From contig NZ_JAGHQX010000003.1 in assembly GCF_017744095.1 (NCBI RefSeq), positions 124,001-188,000 on the forward strand: a stretch of 64,000 nt of DNA, read 5' to 3'. The notes under the pieces were generated by a model. The model did no database searches. It was not told the origin of the DNA and saw only the letters and a program-made list of their open reading frames with translations. Below, one piece after another: positions 43,948 through 55,895 of this stretch (position 1 is the first letter of the stretch; every line of letters starts with the position of its first letter). The stretch comes from Shimia sp. R10_1 (lineage in GTDB: Bacteria; Pseudomonadota; Alphaproteobacteria; Rhodobacterales; Rhodobacteraceae). Both the position numbers and the translations under genes were made by a program.

Positions 43948-44961
43948 ATGAAACTATTTTCATCCGCGGCGGCAATTGTCGCCGGCGCCTTTATGAGCAC
44001 AGCCGCCTTTGCCGAAGATCTGGTGATCGGCGTGAGCTGGTCCAACTTCCAGGAAGAACGCTGGAAAACAGACGAAGCGGCAATCAAAGGCGCTCTGGAC
44101 GCGGCTGGCGCAAAATACATTTCCGCTGATGCGCAAAGCTCCTCTGCCAAACAGCTCTCTGATGTTGAAAGCCTGATCGCGCAGGGTGCGAACGCACTGA
44201 TCATCCTCGCGCAAGACGCTTCCGCCGTAGGCCCAGCTGTGCAAGCTGCCGCCGACGAAGACATTCCAGTGATCGCTTACGACCGTCTGATCGAAGACGC
44301 ACGTGCGTTCTACCTGACCTTTGACAACGTCGAAGTGGGCCGCATGCAGGCGCGTGCCGTTCTGGAGGCCATGCCAAAAGGCAACTACGTGATGATCAAG
44401 GGCTCCCCAACCGATCCAAACGCAGACTTCCTGCGTGGCGGCCAGCAGGAAGTGCTGCAGGCTGCGATTGACGCGGGCGACATCAAAATCGTCGGCGAAG
44501 CCTACACCGATGGTTGGGTGCCAGCCAATGCACAGCGCAACATGGAACAGATCCTGACCTCCGCAGACAACAAAGTGGACGCGGTTGTCGCCTCCAACGA
44601 CGGCACCGCCGGTGGCGTTGTGGCCGCACTGACCGCTCAGGGCATGGAAGGCATCCCAGTGTCCGGCCAGGACGGCGACCACGCCGCTCTCAACCGCGTA
44701 GCAATCGGCACACAAACTGTTTCCGTATGGAAAGACGCACGTGCGCTTGGGGCGGCCGCTGGTGAAATCGCTGTCAGCCTCGCCAAAGGTGAAGCAGTTG
44801 ATGGCGCCTCTGAGTGGACCTCCCCTGCGGGCACAACACTGAACTCCATGTTCCTCGCGCCAGTGCCTGTCACCGCCGACAACCTCAACGTTGTTCTGGA
44901 CGCGGGCTGGATTGCCAAAGACGTGCTCTGCGCGGGCTCTTCCAACGCGGCATGTAACTAA
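43948..44961 (+). CDS. xylF: D-xylose ABC transporter, substrate-binding protein
   Basis: XylF binds xylose in the periplasm. The 337-residue protein has a signal peptide ending STAAFA at residue 22, then the sugar-binding fold of the periplasmic-binding-protein-like I family: IGVSWSNFQEERWKTDE, the DAQSSSAKQLSDVESLI segment and IPVSGQDGDHAALNRV. GGGAGG precedes the ATG by about six bases. It is the first gene of xylF-xylH-xylG-glk, with a candidate XylR site upstream. Confidence 0.95.
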   Translation: MKLFSSAAAIVAGAFMSTAAFAEDLVIGVSWSNFQEERWKTDEAAIKGALDAAGAKYISADAQSSSAKQLSDVESLIAQGANALIILAQDASAVGPAVQAAADEDIPVIAYDRLIEDARAFYLTFDNVEVGRMQARAVLEAMPKGNYVMIKGSPTDPNADFLRGGQQEVLQAAIDAGDIKIVGEAYTDGWVPANAQRNMEQILTSADNKVDAVVASNDGTAGGVVAALTAQGMEGIPVSGQDGDHAALNRVAIGTQTVSVWKDARALGAAAGEIAVSLAKGEAVDGASEWTSPAGTTLNSMFLAPVPVTADNLNVVLDAGWIAKDVLCAGSSNAACN

Positions 44962-44972
44962 GCTTAAGACTT

Positions 44973-44996
44973 GCTCCTCCGGTCCCCCGGAGGAGC
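44973..44996 (+). other. xylF-xylH intercistronic hairpin
   Basis: GCTCCTCCGG (44973-44982) pairs with CCGGAGGAGC (44987-44996), ten pairs with a four-base loop and no T run. Such stems often keep the binding-protein message at a higher level than the membrane genes behind it. Confidence 0.75.
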
Positions 44997-45099
44997 CCCC
45001 AACACTCCCCCACCAAAACGCAATAAACTTTGCTGCTGCGGTATGGTCCGCACAGGCCATCTGTGCACCTGACTGCTGCGACCGAAGAGGTAACGCAAA

Positions 45100-46365
45100 A
45101 TGCAAAACCACGCTAAAAACTTGATCAACAAGCTCGGGCTGGACGCCCGCCTGCTTGGCATGATCGGCGCGCTTGTGGTCATCTGGGTTGTATTCGGCAT
45201 CTTCACCGAAGGCCGTTTCCTGTCACCACGCAACTTTTTCAACGTCTCGGTGCAAACTGCCTCTGTGGCCGTCATGGCAACAGGCATGGTGTTTGTCATC
45301 GTCACGCGCCACATCGACCTCTCGGTAGGCTCCATGCTCGGCTTCATCGGCATGACCGTGGCCGCCCTTCAAGTCAAATGGCTGCCCGAAGTGTTTGGCC
45401 TTGGCCACTGGTCCATCTGGATCATCGCCGTCTTTGCGGCCATTCTGATGGGGGCCATCCTCGGCGCATTCCAAGGCTGGATCATCGGCTACCTGACCGT
45501 CCCAGCCTTCATCGTCACGCTGGGCGGCTTCCTGGTCTATCGCGGCGCCATGTGGTGGGTGACACAGGGCCAAACGCAAGCGCCGCTTGATCCAACGTTC
45601 CGCCTTCTTGGCGGCGGCGCAGAGGGCACGCTCGGTGAAACCATGAGCCTGATATTTGGCCTTATCGCAGCTGCCGCGGCTGTGACACTGATGGTCATGA
45701 GCCGCCGCAACAAAGCGAGCCATGGCTTCACGGTAAAACCTGCTTGGGCTGAGGGCATTCTGATGGCCATCGCCGTGACCGGCATCATGTGCTTTGTCTG
45801 GATCATGAACAGCTACCCTATTCCCAAAGGGGCCATGAAACGCATCACAAAGGCACAGGGCATTGAGTATACGGATGGCATGGTCTGGAACCACGGCGTC
45901 GCCATTCCGGTGGTAATCCTACTCGCCGTCGCCATAGCGATGACCATTGTCGCCACCAGAACCCGCTTTGGCCGCTATATCTACGCCACCGGTGGCAATC
46001 CCGAAGCGGCGGAGTTGTCCGGCATCAACACCCGCCTGCTGACCGTAAAGATCTTTGCGCTCATGGGCGCACTGACCGGCATCGCCTCCATCATCGCTTC
46101 AGCCCGCCTGAACGCAGTGGACGTGGGCCTCGGCACCCTTGATGAGCTACGCGTGATCGCAGCCGCCGTGATTGGCGGCACCGCTCTGGCCGGTGGCGCG
46201 GGCACGATCTACGGTGCAGTGATTGGCGCATTGATCATGCAATCGCTACAATCGGGCATGGCCTCTGTAGGCGTTGACGCCCCGCTGCAAAACATCGTTG
46301 TGGGCATCGTTCTGGTCTTCGCCGTCTATGTCGACATCGTCTACCGCCGCCGGACCGGCGCATAA
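45100..46365 (+). CDS. xylH: D-xylose ABC transporter, permease
   Basis: The 421-residue permease has about ten membrane segments and the RbsC/XylH family blocks [15 protein letters not shown] and [16 protein letters not shown], the cytoplasmic loop that meets the ATPase. A long loop at about residues 195-280 with additional segments separates the two halves, as in XylH. It is 139 bases after xylF with a hairpin between and 12 bases before xylG. Confidence 0.94.
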   Translation: MQNHAKNLINKLGLDARLLGMIGALVVIWVVFGIFTEGRFLSPRNFFNVSVQTASVAVMATGMVFVIVTRHIDLSVGSMLGFIGMTVAALQVKWLPEVFGLGHWSIWIIAVFAAILMGAILGAFQGWIIGYLTVPAFIVTLGGFLVYRGAMWWVTQGQTQAPLDPTFRLLGGGAEGTLGETMSLIFGLIAAAAAVTLMVMSRRNKASHGFTVKPAWAEGILMAIAVTGIMCFVWIMNSYPIPKGAMKRITKAQGIEYTDGMVWNHGVAIPVVILLAVAIAMTIVATRTRFGRYIYATGGNPEAAELSGINTRLLTVKIFALMGALTGIASIIASARLNAVDVGLGTLDELRVIAAAVIGGTALAGGAGTIYGAVIGALIMQSLQSGMASVGVDAPLQNIVVGIVLVFAVYVDIVYRRRTGA

Positions 46366-46376
46366 GGAGCTCTGCT

Positions 46377-47141
46377 ATGGACAAGCAAACCCCTCTCGTG
46401 GAAATGCGTGACATCCACATCTCCTTTGGCGGGATCAAAGCGGTGGATCACGTCTCAGTCGATCTCAAACCCGGTGAAGTTGTTGGCCTGCTCGGCCACA
46501 ACGGCGCAGGAAAATCCACCCTGATCAAGATCCTGTCGGGCGCTTATCAGGCGGACGGCGGCGAGATCTACATCAACGGTGAAAAAGCCGAGATCCACAA
46601 CCCGCGTGATGCGCGCAAATACAACATCGAAACCATCTACCAGACCCTTGCGCTGGCCGACAATCTCGATGCCGCCTCCAACCTCTTTCTGGGGCGCGAA
46701 CTGACCACAGCTTTTGGCACCGTGGACGACGACGCGATGGAGGCCGAAACCCGCAAGATCATGGGCAAGCTCAACCCGAACTTCAAGAAGTTCGCCGAGC
46801 CTGTCTCTGCCCTGTCAGGGGGGCAGCGCCAGTCGGTGGCCATCGCCCGCGCGGTCTATTTTGACGCCAAGATCCTGATCATGGACGAACCCACCGCCGC
46901 CCTTGGCCCCCATGAAACCCAGATGGTTTCTGAGCTCATCCAGCAGCTCAAGGCCGAAGGCATCGGCATCTTCCTGATCAGCCACGACATCCACGATGTC
47001 ATGGAGCTCTGTGACAGGGCGTCGGTGATGAAAAATGGTCAGCTTGTCGGCACCGTGGATGTCAAAGATGTCACCGATGACGATCTTCTGGGCATGATCA
47101 TTCTGGGCAAACGCCCCGAAGGCGTGCCTGTTCAGGGCTGA
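46377..47141 (+). CDS. xylG: Xylose ABC transporter, ATP-binding protein (single-domain)
   Basis: The 254-residue protein has one ABC domain: Walker [10 protein letters not shown], signature [14 protein letters not shown], Walker [12 protein letters not shown] and the switch His in LISHD. E. coli XylG is a two-domain fusion of about 510 residues; this one is half-size like FrcA and must work as a dimer. AAGGAG lies eight bases before the ATG. It is between xylH and glk. Confidence 0.92.
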   Translation: MDKQTPLVEMRDIHISFGGIKAVDHVSVDLKPGEVVGLLGHNGAGKSTLIKILSGAYQADGGEIYINGEKAEIHNPRDARKYNIETIYQTLALADNLDAASNLFLGRELTTAFGTVDDDAMEAETRKIMGKLNPNFKKFAEPVSALSGGQRQSVAIARAVYFDAKILIMDEPTAALGPHETQMVSELIQQLKAEGIGIFLISHDIHDVMELCDRASVMKNGQLVGTVDVKDVTDDDLLGMIILGKRPEGVPVQG

Positions 47142-47192
47142 TTAAATTCGCTAAATAAACCAAAATCCATGAACCAAGAAAGTTGCGGGCGC

Positions 47193-48119
47193 ATGACCTA
47201 CCTTGTCGGCGATATCGGAGGCACCAACACCCGTCTGGCTCTGGCTGGACCGGAAGGCGTGCATGAGGAAACGATACTGCGCGCCCGCAATGACGATTTT
47301 GACAGCTTTGACGCCGTGCTGGCCCATTACCTCGCGGCGCAAAAAACCGGCCACCTCGATGGCATCTGCATCGCCATCGCAGGCCCCGTGCAAGCCGGTG
47401 AAGGCCGCCTGACCAACCGCGATTGGGCCCTCTCTGCCGCAGGCTTTGGCGTTCAATCCGGTGCCGCGCATGCAGAGCTGATCAACGATCTCGCCGCGCT
47501 AGGCTACGCCCTGCCCCGCATCACGCCAGAACATATCTTTGGCACCCGAGTCGCCCCGACCAATGGCCAATCGCTGGTGGCTGGTCTTGGCACCGGCTTC
47601 AACGTGAGCCTCACCAAACAGACCCGCCACGGCGACACGCTGGTGATTGAGGCCGAGCTTGGCCATGCCGAAGTGCCCCACAGCATCGGCCAACTGATGC
47701 ACGACGCCCTCGGCGCAGACGCCGCCCCACTCCAAACTGTCGAAGACATCTTCTGCGGCCCCGGCCTCGAACGCCTGCACCACCTGCTCAGCGGCGCAAA
47801 GCTGGACGGTGGCAGCATCATAGCGGCTTATGAGGCAAACGACCCTGCCGCAACCGCGACGGTTGAGCTCTTCACCAAGGCATTGGCCTATCTCACGCGT
47901 GCCTTGATCCACCAGTACCTGCCCCGCGACGGCATCGTCTTCGCCGGCAGCGCCGCCCGAGGCGTGCTCGGCAGCCGCGCCCTGCCGCTGTTTGTCGAAA
48001 CTCTGCAAGCCGAAGCCCCCGGCATCGTGGCCCCCGCAACCATCCCACTCAGCGTCATCACCGACGACGCCGCCGCCCTGCAGGGCTGCTTGCAGCATTT
48101 GCTCCAGACCACCCGCTAA
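47193..48119 (+). CDS. glk: Glucokinase
   Basis: The protein has the Glk-type phosphate loop (VGDIGGTNTRLALAG), the IAGPVQAGEGRLTNRDW substrate block, and GTGFNVSL near the middle, plus AELGHAEVP with the sugar-binding residue. At about 308 residues it matches E. coli-type glucokinase. I chose the ATG at 47193, which gives MTYLVGDIGGTN as in relatives; one at 47169 is also possible and neither has a clear ribosome binding site. It is the last gene of the xylFHG operon, so its role is probably in phosphorylating incoming glucose or another hexose rather than xylose. Confidence 0.9.
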   Translation: MTYLVGDIGGTNTRLALAGPEGVHEETILRARNDDFDSFDAVLAHYLAAQKTGHLDGICIAIAGPVQAGEGRLTNRDWALSAAGFGVQSGAAHAELINDLAALGYALPRITPEHIFGTRVAPTNGQSLVAGLGTGFNVSLTKQTRHGDTLVIEAELGHAEVPHSIGQLMHDALGADAAPLQTVEDIFCGPGLERLHHLLSGAKLDGGSIIAAYEANDPAATATVELFTKALAYLTRALIHQYLPRDGIVFAGSAARGVLGSRALPLFVETLQAEAPGIVAPATIPLSVITDDAAALQGCLQHLLQTTR

Positions 48120-48169
48120 GAAAAGACTGCCCGAGGCCTGCCTTAAAGCGTCGGTGGGAACCAACCAAA

Positions 48170-48204
48170 AAAGGCGCGACCTTCGTCGCGCCTTTCTCTT
48201 TTTC
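48170..48204. terminator. Bidirectional terminator between glk and katG
   Basis: AAAGGCGCGAC (48170-48180) and GTCGCGCCTTT (48185-48195) form an 11-pair stem with a four-base loop and a T-rich run after it on both strands. Confidence 0.88.
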
Positions 48205-48216
48205 GATCCTCTCAGA

Positions 48217-50448
<2,232 letters not shown>

Positions 50449-50497
50449 CTAAACGCAGAAAATCAATTAGGAGAAGTTGCATTTTCCAATCGCTTTG

Positions 50498-50512
50498 ATA
50501 ATCAAATCCTAT
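50498..50512. promoter_or_regulatory. Possible OxyR half site overlapping the oxyR start
   Basis: ATAA-TCAAATC-CTAT fits the ATAG-N7-CTAT pattern with one mismatch and overlaps the oxyR ATG at 50511. Autoregulation by OxyR at this point is possible. I see no second copy in the gap at the normal spacing. Confidence 0.25.
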
Positions 50513-51407
50513 GATAAACTTCACCCTCCGCCAGCTTCGCTATTTCGAAGCCCTCGCCCAACACCGTCACTTTGGCCGCGCCGCAGAAGCCTGCGCCATA
50601 TCGCAACCTGCCTTGTCTGTTCAGATCAAAGAGTTAGAGGAGAGCCTAGGCGTGCCTCTGTTTGAACGCACCGCCCGCCAAATCCGCCTCACCGCCTTTG
50701 GCGAAGACATGGCCAGCCGCGTCCGAGACATCCTGCGCGGGGTGGAGGAAATTGGCGAAATGGCGCGTATCGCGCAATCGGGGGGTGCCGGGCGGCTGCG
50801 GCTTGGCGTGATCCCGACCATCGCCCCCTATCTGCTGCCCCGTTTCTTGCGTCAGCTGCGCGTGGACTTCCCAGATCTGGAGCTGCATGTGCGCGAAACC
50901 ATGACGGCCAACCTGATTGAGGAGCTCCGCCATGGCCGCATCGACGCCGCCATCGTTGCCCTTCCCGTCTCAGAACCGACATTTGAGGAAATGCCGCTTT
51001 TGTCAGAAAACTTCGTGCTGGTCCGTCCGAAGTCCGAAGAAGACGCACCCGCCCCCGCCCCTGAACATCTGGAGCGGGAGCGCCTCCTGCTTCTGGAAGA
51101 GGGCCACTGCTTCCGCGATCAGGCCCTGTCGTTCTGCGGCATGCCCACCGCCCGCCCGCATGAGGGGCTCGACGGCTCTTCGCTCTCCACGCTTGTGCAA
51201 ATGGTCGGCGCGGGTCTCGGCGTCACCCTGATCCCGGAAATGGCCGTGCCGGTTGAAACGCCGACTGCGGAGGTCACAGTGTCGAGGTTCAAAGACAGAG
51301 AACCCGCCCGCAAAATCGGCCTCATCTGGCGCAAAAGCAGCCCATTGGGGCCGCAGTTGCAGAAGATCGGCTACACGGTGCAGACCAGTGCTGCACGGCG
51401 GGAGTAG
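50511..51407 (+). CDS. oxyR: Hydrogen peroxide-sensing regulator OxyR (LysR family)
   Basis: The 298-residue LysR protein has a winged helix-turn-helix at the N-terminus (FGRAAEACAISQPALSVQIKELE) and the redox cysteines Cys200 and Cys209 in EGHCFRDQALSFC, matching the C199/C208 pair of E. coli OxyR that forms a disulfide with H2O2. It is divergent from katG. No Shine-Dalgarno precedes the ATG at 50511, so translation may be leaderless. Confidence 0.95.
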   Translation: MINFTLRQLRYFEALAQHRHFGRAAEACAISQPALSVQIKELEESLGVPLFERTARQIRLTAFGEDMASRVRDILRGVEEIGEMARIAQSGGAGRLRLGVIPTIAPYLLPRFLRQLRVDFPDLELHVRETMTANLIEELRHGRIDAAIVALPVSEPTFEEMPLLSENFVLVRPKSEEDAPAPAPEHLERERLLLLEEGHCFRDQALSFCGMPTARPHEGLDGSSLSTLVQMVGAGLGVTLIPEMAVPVETPTAEVTVSRFKDREPARKIGLIWRKSSPLGPQLQKIGYTVQTSAARRE

Positions 51408-51547
51408 CAATTTTTGTGGTGAGTTTTTGAAAGCTTTGAACTCAATTTACCGGATACTTTGTAGCGAGGGACTGTCTATTTCTCGGAGCTGCAAATAGGA
51501 AGTGTCACAAACGACGAACGGACCAAACGTGATCGCCTCTCATGCAT

Positions 51548-52294
51548 TTATGTGCCAAATCCAGCCTTAATAAAGCGCTCTGCCAAATTTGGATCACAAG
51601 ACCTTAGAGCATTCTTAGCATTTGTTTGAAGTATCTTTTTTCGGTGGTCGCACTCTGGTCCCTCAATTATACTATTTTTGAGGCAGTCTTGTGGATCAAA
51701 TAGTGCATTGATAAGGGCTCTACTGCTATTGCAAGCCGTTAGTCTATTTCCGTTTGATATCTCGGCTGTGAACATACAAGATGATCTCTTTTGGTCATCA
51801 GAGATGGTATTGCAATAGTTTTTGTCCGCTTCGCTTCTTACGTTCAATAGTTTTTGAGCTTGCGTAATCCAGTCTTTGAAGCAATTTCCATCCCTTGGCC
51901 CGCAAGGTAGTAAACTTGCTTCTTCAGGCGGTCCGGAGAAAAATCTGTCTTCTAGCTTTTCTAGCTGCCTGTCTTTAACCTCATCTGTTTCGCCAGAATT
52001 TTTTATGAACTCGCATCGTAAATATACTAGCTTTGACCACATGAACAGTTTGTCAGCATTGGGGAACTCAGATAATACATTTTTGGAAATTTCACTGTAA
52101 GCGCCCTCTAAATCAGCTCCCGCTCCAGTCAATTTGCCAAGAATACCAGAAACTTCTGCATCTATCGTACCTGTTATCTGTATGCTCTGATCCTCAGGAG
52201 GTGTCGGCTCCAAAGGGGTGCAATCTAAAGCATAAGCTTTACTGCAAAATATGGAAATTACCGTTGCAATTATGCATGTAACAAATCGATTCAT
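51548..52294 (-). CDS. Secreted cysteine-rich protein of unknown function
   Basis: I do not recognise this 248-residue protein. It has a signal peptide (MNRFVTCIIATVISIFCSKAYA, cut near residue 22), then an acidic helical region (about 45-120) and a Cys-rich C-terminal half. The mature part has ten cysteines, enough for five disulfides, so it is likely folded in the periplasm or outside. The AGGAGG five bases before the ATG supports it as a real gene. Its DNA is visibly richer in A/T than its neighbours, with AT-rich codons, as are the flanking spacers, suggesting recent transfer. It stands alone between oxyR and an MFS gene. Confidence 0.75.
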   Translation of the reverse strand: MNRFVTCIIATVISIFCSKAYALDCTPLEPTPPEDQSIQITGTIDAEVSGILGKLTGAGADLEGAYSEISKNVLSEFPNADKLFMWSKLVYLRCEFIKNSGETDEVKDRQLEKLEDRFFSGPPEEASLLPCGPRDGNCFKDWITQAQKLLNVRSEADKNYCNTISDDQKRSSCMFTAEISNGNRLTACNSSRALINALFDPQDCLKNSIIEGPECDHRKKILQTNAKNALRSCDPNLAERFIKAGFGT

Positions 52295-52687
52295 GTCTAC
52301 CTCCTATTTTGAAATTAGTGCTCCACGATCTTTCTAGTTCTTGAGCTGGGTCACTCTTGGTGGCTACTCTGATAAATGAGCCGCGCAGGTCCATTGAAAC
52401 CAGTCTAATGACTGGTGCGAAGGTTGATCCCCTTCTCGTACAAGCTAACGACAAAGCAATAGTTCGTCGAGGCGTGTGATCTTATCATCTGCGACATGAT
52501 TGAGCTCCCACTTGAGCCAGACTTTGTTGTCTATGTTTCACGGCCGTACATTGGACTTTAAGGAGAAATTACGTAGAGTGAATGCTGCAAAACGGCCAAA
52601 CATGAAAACCAATGACATGCTCGATAAGCGTGCACGCCCCCCCAACTTTCCCCTAGATTTCCCAGCCCACTCCGCCATGGTGCGATC
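52295..52687. other. 393-bp AT-rich spacer without a clear gene
   Basis: The spacer between the Cys-rich protein gene and the MFS gene has no gene I can support. It holds the AGGAGG and promoter region of the minus-strand gene. A short open stretch ending in a TGA near 52480 on the plus strand could be a remnant of a coding sequence, but no known protein is recognised. No inverted repeats of a mobile element were seen. Confidence 0.5.
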
Positions 52688-53935
52688 ATGCGCATGATCA
52701 TCACCTTCTCGGCCCTCTTTCTCTCTGTCATCCTGCTGCAACTCAGCTCTGGCGGCGTGGGGCCGCTTGATGCGCTCTCGGGCATTGCGCTTGGCTTCAC
52801 AACCGAACAGATCGGCCTGCTTGGCTCCGCTCACTTCCTTGGTTTTTTTATAGGCTGCTGGTGGTCCCCCCGCCTTATGGGCAGCGTCGGGCATTCGCGT
52901 GCCTTCGCCACTTTCACAGCCCTAGGGGCAATTGGCCTGCTGGGCCACTTCGTGATTGTCGATCCCATCGCATGGGCGGTGATGCGCATCGCCTCGGGCC
53001 TCTGCGTCGCGGGCTGTTTCACCGTGGTCGAGGCTTGGCTGCAATCCAAAGTCACAAATGAAACCCGCGGGCGCGCGATGGGCACCTACCGCGTGGTCGA
53101 TATGGTCGCCTCCCTCGCCGCGCAGCTGGTGATCAGCGTGCTGGAGCCGGCCTCTTATGTCTCCTACAATCTGCTTGCCCTGATCTGTTGTCTTGCGCTG
53201 CTGCCCATCACGCTCACAACCTCGCCCCAACCCAAAACCCCCAACGCCCCGCGTCTGCGCCCCAAGCTCGCCTATCAACGCTCCCCACTTGCTGTGGCTG
53301 GCGTGATTGTCGCCGCCCTCAGCTCTGCGTCGTTCCGCATGGTCGGCCCGGTCTACGGCACCGAAGTGGGCCTGCAGGTCAGCCAGATTGCGTGGTTCCT
53401 TGCCGCCTTTGTTCTGGGCGGAGCCATCGCGCAATATCCCGTGGGCTGGCTCGCAGACAAATTTGATCGCCGCTGGGTGTTGATCTGGCTCTCCGCCGCC
53501 GCTGTTCTCAGCTGCGCCACAACCGTGACACTCGGCGGCGGCAGCACTGCCATGGTGATGCTGAACGCGGGCTTCTTCGGCTTCACATCTTTCCCGATCT
53601 ACTCCGTTGCCGCCGCCCACGCGAACGACTTTGCCACCTCTGAAGAACGGGTCGAGCTCTCTGCGGCGCTTATGTTCTTTTTCGCTGTTGGTGCAATTGG
53701 CACCCCGCTCTTTGCCTCCGGCCTCATCGAGCGTTTCGGCCCAGCGGCACTGTTCATCATGATTGCCGCCGGACATGCGCTGCTGATTGTCTTCGGTCTT
53801 GCCCGGATGCTTGCGCGCCCAACCATGCAATCGCGCACCCGTTACGTCTATGCGCCACGCACCTCTTTCACAGTTGGCCGCATCACCAAGGGCCAACGTG
53901 AAGCCACAAATCAGGACAAAAACCCGAAAGGTTAA
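52688..53935 (+). CDS. MFS transporter (YcaD-like)
   Basis: The 415-residue protein has 12 hydrophobic segments and the MFS loop motif in the first half (FIGCWWSPRLMGSVGHSRAFA, between helices 2 and 3) and GWLADKFDRRWVL between helices 8 and 9. It looks like the YcaD/CynX branch. The substrate is unknown. The start is ATG 52688 or 52694. It lies 182 bases upstream of metG. Confidence 0.83.
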   Translation: MRMIITFSALFLSVILLQLSSGGVGPLDALSGIALGFTTEQIGLLGSAHFLGFFIGCWWSPRLMGSVGHSRAFATFTALGAIGLLGHFVIVDPIAWAVMRIASGLCVAGCFTVVEAWLQSKVTNETRGRAMGTYRVVDMVASLAAQLVISVLEPASYVSYNLLALICCLALLPITLTTSPQPKTPNAPRLRPKLAYQRSPLAVAGVIVAALSSASFRMVGPVYGTEVGLQVSQIAWFLAAFVLGGAIAQYPVGWLADKFDRRWVLIWLSAAAVLSCATTVTLGGGSTAMVMLNAGFFGFTSFPIYSVAAAHANDFATSEERVELSAALMFFFAVGAIGTPLFASGLIERFGPAALFIMIAAGHALLIVFGLARMLARPTMQSRTRYVYAPRTSFTVGRITKGQREATNQDKNPKG

Positions 53936-53963
53936 CACCCAAGGGGTGCCCGACACTGCACCT

Positions 53964-53996
53964 ACGCAATACCGTCGCGATACAGACGCAATACCG
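53964..53996 (+). repeat. Three tandem 11-bp repeats before metG
   Basis: ACGCAATACCG at 53964 and 53986 are identical, and TCGCGATACAG between them matches in eight of eleven positions. The period of 11 bases equals one helical turn. They lie 122 to 154 bases before the metG ATG. Confidence 0.55.
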
Positions 53997-54048
53997 ACGT
54001 GAAATCTCATGGTTAATTTCCACCCCCACCCCGCTGCTCAATGCAGCG

Positions 54049-54054
54049 TATAAT
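54049..54054 (+). promoter_or_regulatory. -10 element upstream of metG
   Basis: A perfect TATAAT occurs 63 bases before the metG ATG. I find no -35 at the normal distance. Confidence 0.35.
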
Positions 54055-54117
54055 TCCACTGTGGAACTGCCTTAGGCTTTGGGCTAATGGGGAACGAAAC
54101 AGTTAAGGGACACCCAC

Positions 54118-55833
54118 ATGGCGCGCCATCTGATCACCTCGGCCTTGCCGTATATCAACGGCATCAAACACCTCGGCAACCTCGTCGGCAGCCAGCTGCC
54201 CGCCGATCTGTTTGCCCGCTACATGCGCGCGCGCGGCCACGAAGTTCTGTTCCTTTGCGCCACGGATGAACACGGCACCCCGGCTGAACTCGCCGCTGCC
54301 AAAGCAGGCAAAGACGTCGCGGATTACTGCGCCGAAATGCATGAGGTGCAATCCAAAATCGCCGAAGGGTTCCGCCTGAGTTTTGACCACTACGGACGCT
54401 CCTCAAGCCCGCAGAACCACGCCCTAACCCAGCACTTCGCAGGCCGCCTTGCCGATATGGGATTGATTCGCGAAGTCACTGAAAAGATGGTCTATTCCAA
54501 CGCAGACGGGCGCTTCCTGCCAGACCGCTACATCGAGGGAACCTGCCCCAACTGCGGCTTTGAAAGCGCACGCGGCGATCAATGTGACAACTGCACAAAA
54601 CAGCTCGACCCAACCGATCTGATCAACCCGTATTCCACCATCTCCGGCTCCACCGATCTGGAAGAGCGCGAAACCAAACACCTGTTCCTGTGTCAGTCCC
54701 AGATGCGTGACAAACTGCAGGCTTGGATCGACAGCAAGACCGATTGGCCAGTGCTGACCACCTCGATTGCCAACAAGTGGCTGAACGACGGTGACGGCCT
54801 CCAAGACCGCGGCATCACCCGCGATCTCGACTGGGGCGTGCCCGTTAAGAAAGGCGGCGAAAATTGGCCCGGCATGGAAGGCAAAGTCTTCTACGTCTGG
54901 TTTGACGCCCCCATCGAATACATCGCCTGCGCCCAGGAGTGGGTCGATGCAGGAAAAGGCGAAGACTGGGAACGCTGGTGGCGCACTGACAAAGGCGCTG
55001 AGGATGTGACATACACCCAGTTCATGGGCAAGGACAACGTACCGTTCCACACGCTCTCTTTCCCCGCCACCATTCTCGGTTCCGAAGAGCCGTGGAAAGC
55101 CGTGGATTACATCAAGTCTTTCAACTACTTGAACTATGACGGTGGCCAGTTCTCCACCTCGCGTGGCCGTGGTGTTTTCATGGATCAGGCACTTGAAATC
55201 CTGCCGTCCGACTACTGGCGCTGGTGGCTGCTGAGCCATGCTCCAGAAAGCTCTGACAGCGAGTTCACTTGGGAAAACTTCCAGCAGTCGGTGAACAAAG
55301 ACCTTGCTGACGTGCTGGGCAACTTTGTGAGCCGCGTCACCAAATTCTGCCGCTCCAAGTTCGGCGAAGAAATCCCCGCGGGAGGCGCATTCGGCGAAAC
55401 CGAGACCGCATTGATTAACGAACTCACAACCCGTCTGCGCGCCTACGAAGGCCACATGACAGACATGGAAGTGCGCAAATCCGCTCAGGAACTGCGCGCC
55501 ATCTGGGTTGCGGGCAACGAGTATCTGCAGACTGCAGCACCTTGGTCCACCTTCAAGGAAGATCCCGAGAAAGCCGCGGCCCAAATTCGCCTCGCTCTGA
55601 ACCTGATCCGCCTCTACGCTGTTGTTTCTGCGCCCTTTATTCCAGATGCGTCGGCGCAACTGATGGCCGCTATGCGGACTGAGGACACCAGCTGGCCCGA
55701 AGACGTATCCGCAGCGCTGGAAACCCTCGCGCCGGGCCACGCCTTTACTGTGCCAGATGTCACCTTCCGCAAAGTCTCTGATGAAGAACGCGAAGAGTGG
55801 CAGGAAAAATTCGCAGGCAAACGCGAAAGCTAA
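54118..55833 (+). CDS. metG: Methionyl-tRNA synthetase
   Basis: MetRS charges initiator and elongator tRNA-Met. The 571-residue class I protein has the HLGN nucleotide site ([11 protein letters not shown]), the zinc knuckle [17 protein letters not shown], the catalytic [10 protein letters not shown] block and the anticodon-binding helical domain. The KMSKS loop reads Q344-F-S-T-S, with both lysines replaced, which I recall as typical of Rhodobacterales MetRS and not a sign of decay. AAGGGA precedes the ATG by about eight bases. It ends at a terminator. Confidence 0.95.
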   Translation: MARHLITSALPYINGIKHLGNLVGSQLPADLFARYMRARGHEVLFLCATDEHGTPAELAAAKAGKDVADYCAEMHEVQSKIAEGFRLSFDHYGRSSSPQNHALTQHFAGRLADMGLIREVTEKMVYSNADGRFLPDRYIEGTCPNCGFESARGDQCDNCTKQLDPTDLINPYSTISGSTDLEERETKHLFLCQSQMRDKLQAWIDSKTDWPVLTTSIANKWLNDGDGLQDRGITRDLDWGVPVKKGGENWPGMEGKVFYVWFDAPIEYIACAQEWVDAGKGEDWERWWRTDKGAEDVTYTQFMGKDNVPFHTLSFPATILGSEEPWKAVDYIKSFNYLNYDGGQFSTSRGRGVFMDQALEILPSDYWRWWLLSHAPESSDSEFTWENFQQSVNKDLADVLGNFVSRVTKFCRSKFGEEIPAGGAFGETETALINELTTRLRAYEGHMTDMEVRKSAQELRAIWVAGNEYLQTAAPWSTFKEDPEKAAAQIRLALNLIRLYAVVSAPFIPDASAQLMAAMRTEDTSWPEDVSAALETLAPGHAFTVPDVTFRKVSDEEREEWQEKFAGKRES

Positions 55834-55853
55834 ACCATTTCTAACAATCTCAA

Positions 55854-55895
55854 ACAGGCCGCACCGGAGCACAAACTGGCGCGGCCTGTTTTTTT
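55854..55895 (+). terminator. Terminator of metG
   Basis: ACAGGCCGC and GCGGCCTGT pair at the ends of a long hairpin and are followed by a run of seven T. It lies 21 bases past the metG stop. Confidence 0.85.

Noticed and set aside
52295-52687. Remnant transposase or broken gene in the AT-rich spacer
   Set aside because: A short open stretch can be read, but it resembles no family I know and has no start or repeat flanks.
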